A DNA stretch of 64,000 bases from Petrolisthes cinctipes (lineage: Eukaryota > Arthropoda > Malacostraca > Decapoda > Porcellanidae). The notes below the pieces were generated by a model, which was not told the origin of the DNA, did not search any database, and saw only the letters and a list, made by a program, of their open reading frames with translations. Position numbers and translations under genes: made by a program. The stretch is taken from the NCBI GenBank assembly GCA_033782935.1, contig JAWQEG010000710.1, forward strand, positions 3,348,001 to 3,412,000, read 5' to 3'. Positions 37,985 to 48,482 of the stretch are shown here, piece by piece; position 1 is the first letter of the stretch; each line of letters begins with the position of its first letter.

Positions 37985-40660
37985 TTTTTGGTCCCAGAAT
38001 CGATCTGTACATGCCTACTCCATGTTAGAGTATTTTCAAAATGCAGGCCCAAAACATGCTGAAAATCGATATTTTAGATGCCCAAAGTCAATATGTGCAT
38101 GTATCTTCTGTACCCGTTTATATCTCAAATTCATGGTCAAAACACCCGAAAATTCAATATTTTGGGGTCCCAGAAGCAATCTGTACATGCCAACTCCGTG
38201 CTAGAATATTTTCAAAATATATGCTAAAAACATGCTAAAAATCGATATTTTAGGTGCCAAAAAGTCGATATCTCAAATTAAGGCCCAAAACACCCGAAAA
38301 TTCGATATTTAGTGGTCCCAGAAGCGATCTGTACATGCCTACTCCGTGTTAGAGTATTTTCAAAATACAGGCCAAAAACATACTGAAAATCGATCTTTTA
38401 GGTGCTCAAATGTCGATATGTGCATGCATTTTCTGTTCTCGTTTACATCTCAAATTCAAGCTCAAAACACCCGAAAAATCGATATTTGGGGTCCCAGAAT
38501 CGATCTGTACATGCCTACTCAGTGCTAGAATATTTTCAAAATATAGGCTCAAAACATGCTAAAAATCGATATTTTAGGTGCGTAAAGGCGATATCTCAAA
38601 TTCAGTCCCAAAACACCAGAAAATTCGATATTTTGGGGTCCCAGAAGCGATCTGTACATGCTTACTCCGTGTTAGAGTATTTTCAAAATACAGGCCAAAA
38701 AACATACTGAAAATCGATCTTTTAGGTGCCCAAAATTCGATATGTTCATGCATCTTCAGTACCCGTTTATATCTCAAATTCAGGCTCAAAAAGCCCGAAA
38801 ATTCGATATTTTGGTTTCCCAGAAGCAATCTGTACATGCCTACTCAGTGTTAGAGTATTTTTAAAATACAGGCCCAAAACATGCTGAAAATCGATATTTT
38901 AGATAACCAAAGTCAATAGGTGCATGTATCTTCTGTACCCGTTTATATCTCAAATTCAAGCTCAAAACACCCGAAAAATCAATATTTTGGGGTCCCAGAA
39001 GCAATCTGTACATGCCTACTCAGTGCTAGAATATTTTCAAAATATAGGCTAAAAACATGCTAAAAATCGATCTTTTAGGTGCCAAAAAGTTGATATCTCA
39101 AATTCAGTCCCAAAACACCCGAAAATTCGATATTTAGGGGTCCCAGAAGGGATCTGTACATGCCTACTCAGTGTTAGAGTATTTTCAAAATACAGGCCCA
39201 AAACATGCTGAAAATCGATATTTTAGATGCCCAAAGTCAATAGGTGCATGTATCTTCTGTACCCGTTTATATCTCAAATTCAGGCTCAAAACACCCGAAA
39301 ATTCAATATTTTGGGGTCCCAGAAGCAATCTGTACATGCCTACTCAGTGCTAGAATATTTTCAAAATATAGGCTAAAAACATGTTAAAAATCGATATTTT
39401 TTGTGCCAAAAAGTCGATATCTCAAATTCATTCCCAAAACACCCGAAACTTCGAAATTTAGGGGTCTCAGAAGTGATCTGTACATGCCTACTCCGTGTTA
39501 GAGTATTTTCAAAATTCAGGCCCAAAACATGCTAAAAATCGATATTTTTGGTGCCCAAGTCAATATGTGTATGCATCTTCTATATTCGTTTATATCTCAA
39601 ATTCAGGCTCAAAACACCCTAAAATTCGATATTTTGGGGTCCCAGAAGCGAACTCTACAAGCCTACTCAGTGCTAGAATGTTTTCAAAATATAGGCTCAA
39701 AACATGCTCAAAATCGAGATTTTAGGTGCCCAAAAGTCGATATGTGCATGCATCTTCTGTACTCGTTTATATCTCAAATTCAAGCTTAAAACACCCGAAA
39801 ATTCGATATTTTGGGGTCCCAGAAGCGATCTGTACATGCCTACTCAGTGCTAGAATATTTTCAAAATATAGGCTAAAAACATGCTAAAAATCGATATTTT
39901 AGGTGCGTAAAGGCGATATATCAAATTCAGGCCCAAAACACCCGAAAATTCGATATTTTGGGGTCCCAGAAGCGATCTGTACATGCCTACTCCGTGTTAT
40001 AGTATTTTCAATATACAGGCCCAAAACATGCACAAAATCGATGTTTTAGGTGCCCAAAAGTTGATATGTGCATGCATCTTCAGTACCCGTTTATATCTCA
40101 AATTTAGGCTCAAAACACCCGAAAATTCGATATTTCGGGGTCCCAGAAGCGATCTGTACATGCCTATTCCGTGTTAGAGTATTTTCAAAATACAGGCCAA
40201 AAACATGCTGAAAATCGATAATTTAGATGCCCAAAGTCAATATGTGCATGTATCTTCTGTACCCGTTTATATCTCAAATTCAGGCTCAAAACACCCGAAA
40301 ATTCAATATTTTGGGGTCCCAGAAGCAATCTGTACATGCCTACTCAGTGATAGAATATTTTCAAAATATAGGCTAAAAACATGCTAAAAATCGATATTTT
40401 TTGTGCCAAAAAGTCGATATCTCAAATTCATTCCCAAAACACCCGAAAATTCGAAATTTGGGGGTCCCAGAAGTGATCTGTACATGCTTTCTCCGTGTTA
40501 GAGTATTTTCAAAATACAGGCCCAAAACATGCTCAAAATAGATGTTTTTGGTGCCAAAAAGTCGATATGTGCATGCAACTTCAGTACCCGTTTATATCTC
40601 AAATTCAGGCTCAAAACACCCGAAAATTCGATATTTTGGGGTCCCAGAAGCGATCTGTAC
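37985..40660 (+). repeat. Moderately diverged monomers without a clean period
   Basis: Ordinary long and short units. Private changes include CCCGAAAAATCGATATTTGGGG near 38,480, GATAACCAAAGTC near 38,905, GAACTCTACAAGCC near 39,655 and ATGCTTTCTCCG near 40,490. No duplicated block above a few hundred bases was evident by eye, and no non-satellite sequence is present. Confidence 0.7.
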
Positions 40661-42710
40661 ATGCCTACTCCGTGTTAGAGTATTTTCAAAATACATGCCC
40701 AAAACATGCTGAAAATCGATATTTTAGATGCCCAAAGTCAATATGTGCGTGTATCTTCTGTACCCGTTTATAACTCAAATTCAGGGTCAAAATACCCGAA
40801 AATTCAATATTTTGGGGTCCCAGAAGCAATCTGTACATGCCTACTCCGTGCTAGAATATTTTCAAAATATAGGCTAAAAACATGCTAAAAATCGATATTT
40901 TAGGTGCCAAAAAGTCGATATCTCAAATTAAGGACCAAAACACCCGAAAATTCGATATTTAGGGGTCCCAGAAGCGATCTGTACATGCCTACTCCGTGTT
41001 AGAGTATTTTCAAAATACAGGCCAAAAACATACTGAAAATCGATCTTTTAGGTGCCCAAAAGTCGATATGTGCATGCATCTTCTGTACACTTTTATATCT
41101 CAAATTCTGGCCCTAAACACCCGAAAATTCGATATTTTTGGGTCCCAGAAGCGATCTGTACATGTCTACTCAGTGCTAGAATGTTTTCAAAATATAGGCG
41201 CAAAACATGCTCAAAATCGATATTTTAGGTGCCCAAAAGTCGATATGTTCATGTATTTTCTGTACTCGTTTATATCTCAAATTCAGGCTCAAAACACCCG
41301 AAAAGTCGATATTTTGGGGTCCCAGAAGCGATCTGTACATGCCTACTCAGTGCTAGAATGTTTTCAATATATAGGCTCAAAACATGCTAAAAATCGATAT
41401 TTTTGGTTCCAAAAAGTCGATATCTCAAATTCATTCCCAAAACTCCCGAAAATTCGATATTTAGGGGTCCCAGAAGTTATCTGTACATGCCTACTCCGTG
41501 TAAGAGTATTTTCAAAATACAGGCCCAAAACATGCTCTAAATCGATGTTTTTGGTGCCAAAAAGTCGATATGTGCATGCACCTTCAGTACCCGTTTATAT
41601 CTCAAATTCAGGCTCAAAACACCCGAAAATTCGATATTTTGGGGTCCCAGAAGCGATGTGTACATGCCTACTCCGTGTTAGAGTATTTTCAAAATACATG
41701 CCCAAAACATGCTGAAAATCGATATTTTAGATGCCCAAAGTCAATATGTGCGTGTATCTTCTGTACCCGTTTATAACTCAAATTCAGGGTCAAAATACCC
41801 GAAAATTCAATATTTTGGGGTCCCAGAAGCAATCTGTACATGCCTACTCCGTGCTAGAATATTTTCAAAATATAGGCTAAAAACATGCTAAAAATCGATA
41901 TTTTAGGTGCCAAAAAGTCGATATCTCAAATTAAGGACCAAAACACCCGAAAATTCGATATTTAGGGGTCCCAGAAGCGATCTGTACATGCCTACTCCGT
42001 GTTAGAGTATTTTCAAAATACAGGCCAAAAACATACTGAAAATCGATCTTTTAGGTGCCCAAAAGTCGATATGTGCATGCATCTTCTGTACACTTTTATA
42101 TCTCAAATTCTGGCCCTAAACACCCGAAAATTCGATATTTTTGGGTCCCAGAAGCGATCTGTACATGCCTACTCAGTGCTAGAATGTTTTCAAAATATAG
42201 GCGCAAAACATGCTCAAAATCGATATTTTAGGTGCCCAAAAGTCGATATGTTCATGTATTTTCTGTACTCGTTTATATCTCAAATTCAGGCTCAAAACAC
42301 CCGAAAAGTCGATATTTTGGGGTCCCAGAAGCGATCTGTACATGCCTACTCAGTGCTAGAATGTTTTCAATATATAGGCTCAAAACATGCTAAAAATCGA
42401 TATTTTTGGTTCCAAAAAGTCGATATCTCAAATTCATTCCCAAAACTCCCGAAAATTCGATATTTAGGGGTCCCAGAAGTTATCTGTACATGCCTACTCC
42501 GTGTAAGAGTATTTTCAAAATACAGGCCCAAAACATGCTCTAAATCGATGTTTTTGGTGCCAAAAAGTCGATATGTGCATGCACCTTCAGTACCCGTTTA
42601 TATCTCAAATTCAGGCTCAAAACACCCGAAAATTCGATATTTTGGGGTCCCAGAAGCGATGTGTACATGCCTACTCCGTGTTAGAGTATTTTCAAAATAC
42701 ATGCCCAAAA
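40660..42710 (+). repeat. Nearly identical tandem duplication, 1,003-bp unit
   Basis: 40,706-41,708 recurs at 41,709-42,711. Shared rare marks are GTGCGTGTATC, TTTATAACTCAAATTCAGGG, CCGAAAAGTCG, GAAGTTATCTG, GTAAGAGTATTTTC and GCTCTAAATCGATG. CATGTCTACTC at 41,160 versus CATGCCTACTC is one of very few differences. The unit length equals four long plus two short monomers. The right-hand copy leads directly into the 2,505-bp unit. Confidence 0.9.
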
Positions 42711-42861
42711 CATGCTAATAATCGATATTTTAGATGCCCAAAGTCAATATGTGCATGTATCTTCTGTACCCGTTTATATCTTAAATTCAGTCCCAAAACA
42801 CCCGAAACTTCAATATTTAGGGGTCCCAGAAGCGATCTGTACATGCCTAGTCCGTGTTAGA

Positions 42862-42876
42862 GTATTTTCAAAATAC
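42862..42876. other. Perfect 15-bp dyad in the monomer
   Basis: GTATTTT-C-AAAATAC is a perfect inverted repeat with a one-base centre. It is present in most monomers of the CCGTGTTAG subtype. In the CAGTGCTAG subtype the same place reads ATATTTT-C-AAAATAT, so the outer pair changes from G:C to A:T while the dyad stays intact. Some subtypes break it, for example ATGTTTTCAAAATAT and GTATTTTCAATATAC. The loop is too short for a normal RNA hairpin; it is better seen as a palindromic protein-binding or DNA-flexibility element, function unknown. Confidence 0.75.
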
Positions 42877-43189
42877 AGGCCAAAAACATACTGAAAATCG
42901 ATCTTTTAGGTGCCCAAAAGTCGATATGTGCATGCATCTTCTGTACCCGTTTATATCTCAAATTCTGGCCCTAAACACCCGAAAATTCGATATTTTGGGG
43001 TCCCAGAAGCGATCTGTACATGCCTACTCCGTGTTAGAGTATTTTCAAAATTCAGGCCCAAAACATGCTGAAAATCGATATTTTTGGTGCCCAAAGTCAA
43101 TATGTGTATGCATCTTTTATACTCGTTTATATCTCAAATTCAGGCTCAAAACACCCGAAAATTCGATATTTTGGGGTCCCAGAAGCGAT

Positions 43190-43366
43190 CTGTACATGCC
43201 TACTCAGTGCTAGAATGTTTTCAAAATATAGGCTCAAAACATGCAGAAAATCGATATTTTAGGTGCCCAAAAGTCGATATGTGCATGCATCTTCTGTACT
43301 CGTTTATATCTCAAATTCAGGCTCTAAACACCCGAAAATTCGATATTTTGGGGTCCCAGAAGCAAT
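43190..43366 (+). repeat. Reference long monomer (177 bp)
   Basis: Used here as the numbering standard, from CTGTACATG at position 1 to AGCAAT at 177. Landmarks are the AT-rich dyad region at 26-40, AAAATCGATATTTT at about 58-71, a segment ATATGTGCATGCAT at about 89-102 (absent from short monomers), CGTTTATATCTC at about 112-123, and GGGGTCCCAGAAG at 161-173. The neighbour at 43,014-43,189 is 176 bp and lacks one A in the run near position 80. A hand count on a consensus of this type gives 72 G+C of 177 and seven CpG sites. No coding function is proposed. Confidence 0.95.
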
Positions 43367-43406
43367 CTGTACATGCCTACTCAGTGCTAAAATATTTTCA
43401 AAATAT
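43230..43406 (+). repeat. Two diverged half-units of about 88 bp inside the monomer
   Basis: Half A (monomer positions 41-129) and half B (130-177 plus 1-40 of the next monomer) align. AGGCCCAAAACATGCTG pairs with AGGCTCAAAACACCCG, then CGATATTTTAGGTGCCC with CGATATTTTGGGGTCCC, then CGATATGTGCATGC with CGATCTGTACATGC. Over the first 68 alignment columns I count 52 identities and three single-base gaps on a consensus. The last 20 or so bases are weaker. The monomer therefore probably arose by duplication of an ancestral unit of about 88 bp. Confidence 0.85.
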
Positions 43407-43513
43407 AGGCTCAAAACATGCAAAAAATCGATATTTTAGTTGCGTAAAGGCGATATCTCAAATTCAGGCCCAAAACATCCGAAAATTCGATATTTAGGGG
43501 TCCCAGAAGCAAT
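43367..43513 (+). repeat. Reference short monomer (147 bp)
   Basis: It is identical in plan to the long monomer but lacks 29 bases: GGCGATAT is followed directly by CTCAAATTC, where long monomers carry GTGCATGCAT...CGTTTATAT in between. The two ends of the missing piece share ATAT, which suggests loss by slippage or microhomology-mediated deletion. This copy is of the GCGTAAAGG subtype; the next one, 43,514-43,660 (147 bp), is of the GCCAAAAAGTC subtype. Other short copies are 148 bp because of one extra A. 147 bp equals the DNA length of a nucleosome core; whether this matters is unknown. Confidence 0.94.
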
Positions 43514-46500
43514 CTGTACATGCCTACTCAGTGCTAGAATATTTTAAAAATATAGGCTAAAAACATGCTAAAAATCGATATTTTAGGTGCCAAAAAGTCG
43601 ATATCTCAAATTAAGGCCAAAACACCCGAAAATTCGATATTTTGGGGTCCTAGAAGCGATCTGTACATGCCTACTCAGTGTTAGAGTATTTTGAAAATAC
43701 AGACCCAAAACATGTTCAAAATCGATGTTTTAGGTGCCAAAAAGTCGATATGTGAATGCATCTTCAGTACCCGTTTATATCTCAATTTCAGGCTCAAAAC
43801 ACCCGAAAATTCGATATTTTGGGGTCCCAGAAGCGATCTGTACATGCCTACTCCGTGTTAGAGTATTTTCAAAATACATGCCCAAAACATGCTGAAAATC
43901 GATATTTTAGATGCCCAAAGTCAATATGTGCATGTATCTTCTGTAGCCGTTTATATCTCAAATTCAGGCTCAAAACACCCGAAAACTAAATATTTTGGGG
44001 TCCCAGAAGCAATCTGTACATGCCTACTCAGTGCTAGAATATTTTCAAAATATGGGCTAAAAACATGCTAAAAATCGATCTTTTAGGTGCCAAAAAGTCG
44101 ATATCTCAAATTAATGCCCAAAACACCCGAAAATTCGATATTTTTGGGTCCCAGAAGCGATCTGTACATGCCTACTCAGTGCTAGAATGTTTTCAAAATA
44201 TAGGTTCAAAACATGCTAAAAATCGATATTTTAGATGCCCAAAGTCAATATGTGCATGTATCTTCTGTACCCGTTTATATCTCAAATTCAGGCTCAAAAC
44301 ACCCGAAAAAATTCAATATTTTGGCGTTCCAGAAGCGATCTGTACATGCCTACTCAGTGCCAGAAAATTTTCAAAATATAGTCTAAAAACATGCTAAAAA
44401 TCGATATTTTAGGTGCCAAAAAGTCGATATCTCAAATTAAGGCCCAAAACACCCGAAAATTAAATATTTAGGGGTCCGAGAAGCGATCTGTACATGCCTA
44501 CTCCGTGTTAAAGTATTTTCAAAATACAGGCCTAAAACATGCTCAAAATCGATGTTTTAGGTGACAAAAAGTCGATATGTGCATGCATCTTCAGTACCCG
44601 TTTATATCTCAAAATCAGGCTAAAAACACCCGATAATTCGATATTTTGGGGTTCCAGAAGCGATCTGTACATGCCTACTCCGTGTTAGAGTATTTTCAAA
44701 ATACATGCCCAAAACATGCTGAAAATCGATATTTTAGATTCCCAAAGTCAATATGTGCATGTATCTTCTGTACCCGTTTATATCTCAAATTCAGGCTCAA
44801 AACACCCGAAAAGTCGATATTTTGGGGTCCCAGAAGCGATCTGTACATGCCTACTCAGTGCTAGAATGTTTTCAATATATAGGCTCAAAACATGCTAAAA
44901 ATCGATATTTTTGGTTCCAAAAAGTCGATATCTCAAATTCATTCCCAAAACTCCCGAAAATTCGATATTTAGGGGTCCCAGAAGTTATCTGTACATGCCT
45001 ACTCCGTGTAAGAGTATTTTCAAAATACAGGCCCAAAACATGCTCTAAATCGATGTTTTTGGTGCCAAAAAGTCGATATGTGCATGCACCTTCAGTACCC
45101 GTTTATATCTCAAATTCAGGCTCAAAACACCCGAAAATTCGATATTTTGGGGTCCCAGAAGCGATGTGTACATGCCTACTCCGTGTTAGAGTATTTTCAA
45201 AATACATGCCCAAAACATGCTAATAATCGATATTTTAGATGCCCAAAGTCAATATGTGCATGTATCTTCTGTACCCGTTTATATCTTAAATTCAGTCCCA
45301 AAACACCCGAAACTTCAATATTTAGGGGTCCCAGAAGCGATCTGTACATGCCTAGTCCGTGTTAGAGTATTTTCAAAATACAGGCCAAAAACATACTGAA
45401 AATCGATCTTTTAGGTGCCCAAAAGTCGATATGTGCATGCATCTTCTGTACCCGTTTATATCTCAAATTCTGGCCCTAAACACCCGAAAATTCGATATTT
45501 TGGGGTCCCAGAAGCGATCTGTACATGCCTACTCCGTGTTAGAGTATTTTCAAAATTCAGGCCCAAAACATGCTGAAAATCGATATTTTTGGTGCCCAAA
45601 GTCAATATGTGTATGCATCTTTTATACTCGTTTATATCTCAAATTCAGGCTCAAAACACCCGAAAATTCGATATTTTGGGGTCCCAGAAGCGATCTGTAC
45701 ATGCCTACTCAGTGCTAGAATGTTTTCAAAATATAGGCTCAAAACATGCAGAAAATCGATATTTTAGGTGCCCAAAAGTCGATATGTGCATGCATCTTCT
45801 GTACTCGTTTATATCTCAAATTCAGGCTCTAAACACCCGAAAATTCGATATTTTGGGGTCCCAGAAGCAATCTGTACATGCCTACTCAGTGCTAAAATAT
45901 TTTCAAAATATAGGCTCAAAACATGCAAAAAATCGATATTTTAGTTGCGTAAAGGCGATATCTCAAATTCAGGCCCAAAACATCCGAAAATTCGATATTT
46001 AGGGGTCCCAGAAGCAATCTGTACATGCCTACTCAGTGCTAGAATATTTTAAAAATATAGGCTAAAAACATGCTAAAAATCGATATTTTAGGTGCCAAAA
46101 AGTCGATATCTCAAATTAAGGCCAAAACACCCGAAAATTCGATATTTTGGGGTCCTAGAAGCGATCTGTACATGCCTACTCAGTGTTAGAGTATTTTGAA
46201 AATACAGACCCAAAACATGTTCAAAATCGATGTTTTAGGTGCCAAAAAGTCGATATGTGAATGCATCTTCAGTACCCGTTTATATCTCAATTTCAGGCTC
46301 AAAACACCCGAAAATTCGATATTTTGGGGTCCCAGAAGCGATCTGTACATGCCTACTCCGTGTTAGAGTATTTTCAAAATACATGCCCAAAACATGCTGA
46401 AAATCGATATTTTAGATGCCCAAAGTCAATATGTGCATGTATCTTCTGTAGCCGTTTATATCTCAAATTCAGGCTCAAAACACCCGAAAACTAAATATTT

Positions 46501-47309
46501 TGGGGTCCCAGAAGCAATCTGTACATGCCTACTCAGTGCTAGAATATTTTCAAAATATGGGCTAAAAACATGCTAAAAATCGATCTTTTAGGTGCCAAAA
46601 AGTCGATATCTCAAATTAATGCCCAAAACACCCGAAAATTCGATATTTTTGGGTCCCAGAAGCGATCTGTACATGCCTACTCAGTGCTAGAATGTTTTCA
46701 AAATATAGGTTCAAAACATGCTAAAAATCGATATTTTAGATGCCCAAAGTCAATATGTGCATGTATCTTCTGTACCCGTTTATATCTCAAATTCAGGCTC
46801 AAAACACCCGAAAAAATTCAATATTTTGGCGTTCCAGAAGCGATCTGTACATGCCTACTCAGTGCCAGAAAATTTTCAAAATATAGTCTAAAAACATGCT
46901 AAAAATCGATATTTTAGGTGCCAAAAAGTCGATATCTCAAATTAAGGCCCAAAACACCCGAAAATTAAATATTTAGGGGTCCGAGAAGCGATCTGTACAT
47001 GCCTACTCCGTGTTAAAGTATTTTCAAAATACAGGCCCAAAACATGCTCAAAATCGATGTTTTAGGTGACAAAAAGTCGATATGTGCATGCATCTTCAGT
47101 ACCCGTTTATATCTCAAAATCAGGCTAAAAACACCCGATAATTCGATATTTTGGGGTTCCAGAAGCGATCTGTACATGCCTACTCCGTGTTAGAGTATTT
47201 TCAAAATACATGCCCAAAACATGCTGAAAATCGATATTTTAGATTCCCAAAGTCAATATGTGCATGTATCTTCTGTACCCGTTTATATCTCAAATTCAGG
47301 CTCAAAACA

Positions 47310-48470
47310 CCCGAAAATTCAATATTTTGGGGTCCCAGAAGCAATCTGTACATGCCTACTCATTGCTAGAATATTTTTAAAAATATAGGCTAAAAACATG
47401 CTAAAAATCGATATTTTAAGTGCCAAAAAGTCGATATCTAAAATTAAGGCCCAAAACACCCGAAAATTCGATATTTAGGGGTCCCAGAAGCGATCTGTAC
47501 ATGCCTACTCCGTGTTAGAGTATTTTCAAAATACAGGCCAAAAACATACTGAAAATCGATCTTTTAGGTGCCCAAAAGTCCATATGTGCATGCATCTTCT
47601 GTACCCGTTTATATCTCTAATTCTGGCCCTAAACACCCGAAAATTCGATATTTCTGGGTCCCAGAAGCGATCTGTACATGCCTACTCAGTGCTAGAATGT
47701 TTTCAATATATAGGCTCAAAACATGCTCAAAATCGATATTTTAGGTGCCCAAAAGTCGATATGTGCAAGCATCTTCTGTACTCGTTTATATCTCAAATTC
47801 AAGCTCAAAACACCCGAAAATTCGATATTTAGGTGTCCCAGAAGCGATCTGTACATGCCAACTCAGTGCTAGAATATTTTTCAAAATATAGGCTCAAAAC
47901 ATGCTAAAAATCGATATTTTAGGTGCGTAAAGGCGATATCTTAAATTCAAGCCCAAAACACCCGAAAATTCGATATTTAGGGGTCCCAGAAGCGATCTGT
48001 ACATGCCTATTCAATGCTAGAATGTTTTCAAAATATAGGCTCAAAACATGCTCAAAATCGATATTTTAGGTGCCCAAAAGTCGATATGTGCATGCATCTT
48101 CTGTACTCGTTTATATCTCAAATTCAAGCTCAAAACACCCGAAAATTCGATATTTAGGGGTCCCAGAAGCGATCTGTACAAGCCTACTCAGTGCTAGAAT
48201 ATTTTTCAAAATATAGGCACAAAACATGCTAAAAATCGATATTTTAGGTGCGTAAAGGCGATATCTTAAATTCAGGCCCAAAACACCCGAAAATTCGATA
48301 TTTAGGGGTCCCAGAAGCGATCTGTACATGCCTACTCAGTGCTAGAATGTTTTCAAAATATAGGCTCAAAACATGCTCAAAATCGATATTTTAGGTGCCC
48401 AAAAGTCGATGTGTGCATGCATCTTCTGTACCCGTTTATATCTCAAATTCAGGCTCAAAACACCCGAAAA
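47310..48470 (+). repeat. Long+short pairs with 325-bp spacing
   Basis: GTGCGTAAAGGCGATATCTTAAATTC occurs at 47,921 and again about 325 bp on, with GTGCCCAAAAGTCGATATGTG and ATTTTTCAAAATATAGG repeated in step. This is a simple dimeric stretch between the 2,505-bp duplication and the diverged right-hand domain. Confidence 0.75.
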
Positions 48471-48482
48471 TTCCAAAACATG
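48462..48482 (+). repeat. Deletion join shared with 51,072-51,092
   Basis: CCCGAAAATTC is joined to CAAAACATGCTG, omitting about 70 bases that normally contain GGGGTCCC, the CTGTACATG landmark and the dyad. The identical join recurs at about 51,081. Both are followed by GGTGACCAAAGTCAATATG, so the deletion happened once and was then copied over about 2.6 kb. Confidence 0.85.

Larger units (their letters stand above)
42270..47310 (+). repeat. Nearly identical tandem duplication, 2,505-bp unit
   Basis: About 42,270-44,775 and 44,776-47,280 match almost perfectly; GGCCTAAAACATG at 44,529 versus GGCCCAAAACATG at 47,034 is the only difference I noticed. Exchange lay in CGTTTATATCTCAAATTC to CCCGAAAA: CCGAAAAGTCGATATT follows at 42,300 and 44,808 but CCGAAAATTCAATATT at 47,313. 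The length fits ten long plus five short monomers. It partly overlaps the 1,003-bp duplication, so two exchange events are nested. Confidence 0.93.

Noticed and set aside
43275..43295. Plant RY-type element (CATGCA) or Z-DNA site in GTGCATGCAT of long monomers
   Set aside because: The motif is present in many long monomers, but a regulatory role in a gene-free satellite has no support; the alternating stretch is only about 14 bases.
43325..43345. CENP-B box candidate around ACCCGAAAATTCG
   Set aside because: The site has CCCG and CGAA-like parts, but their spacing and the required central base do not match the known CENP-B box core in either orientation.
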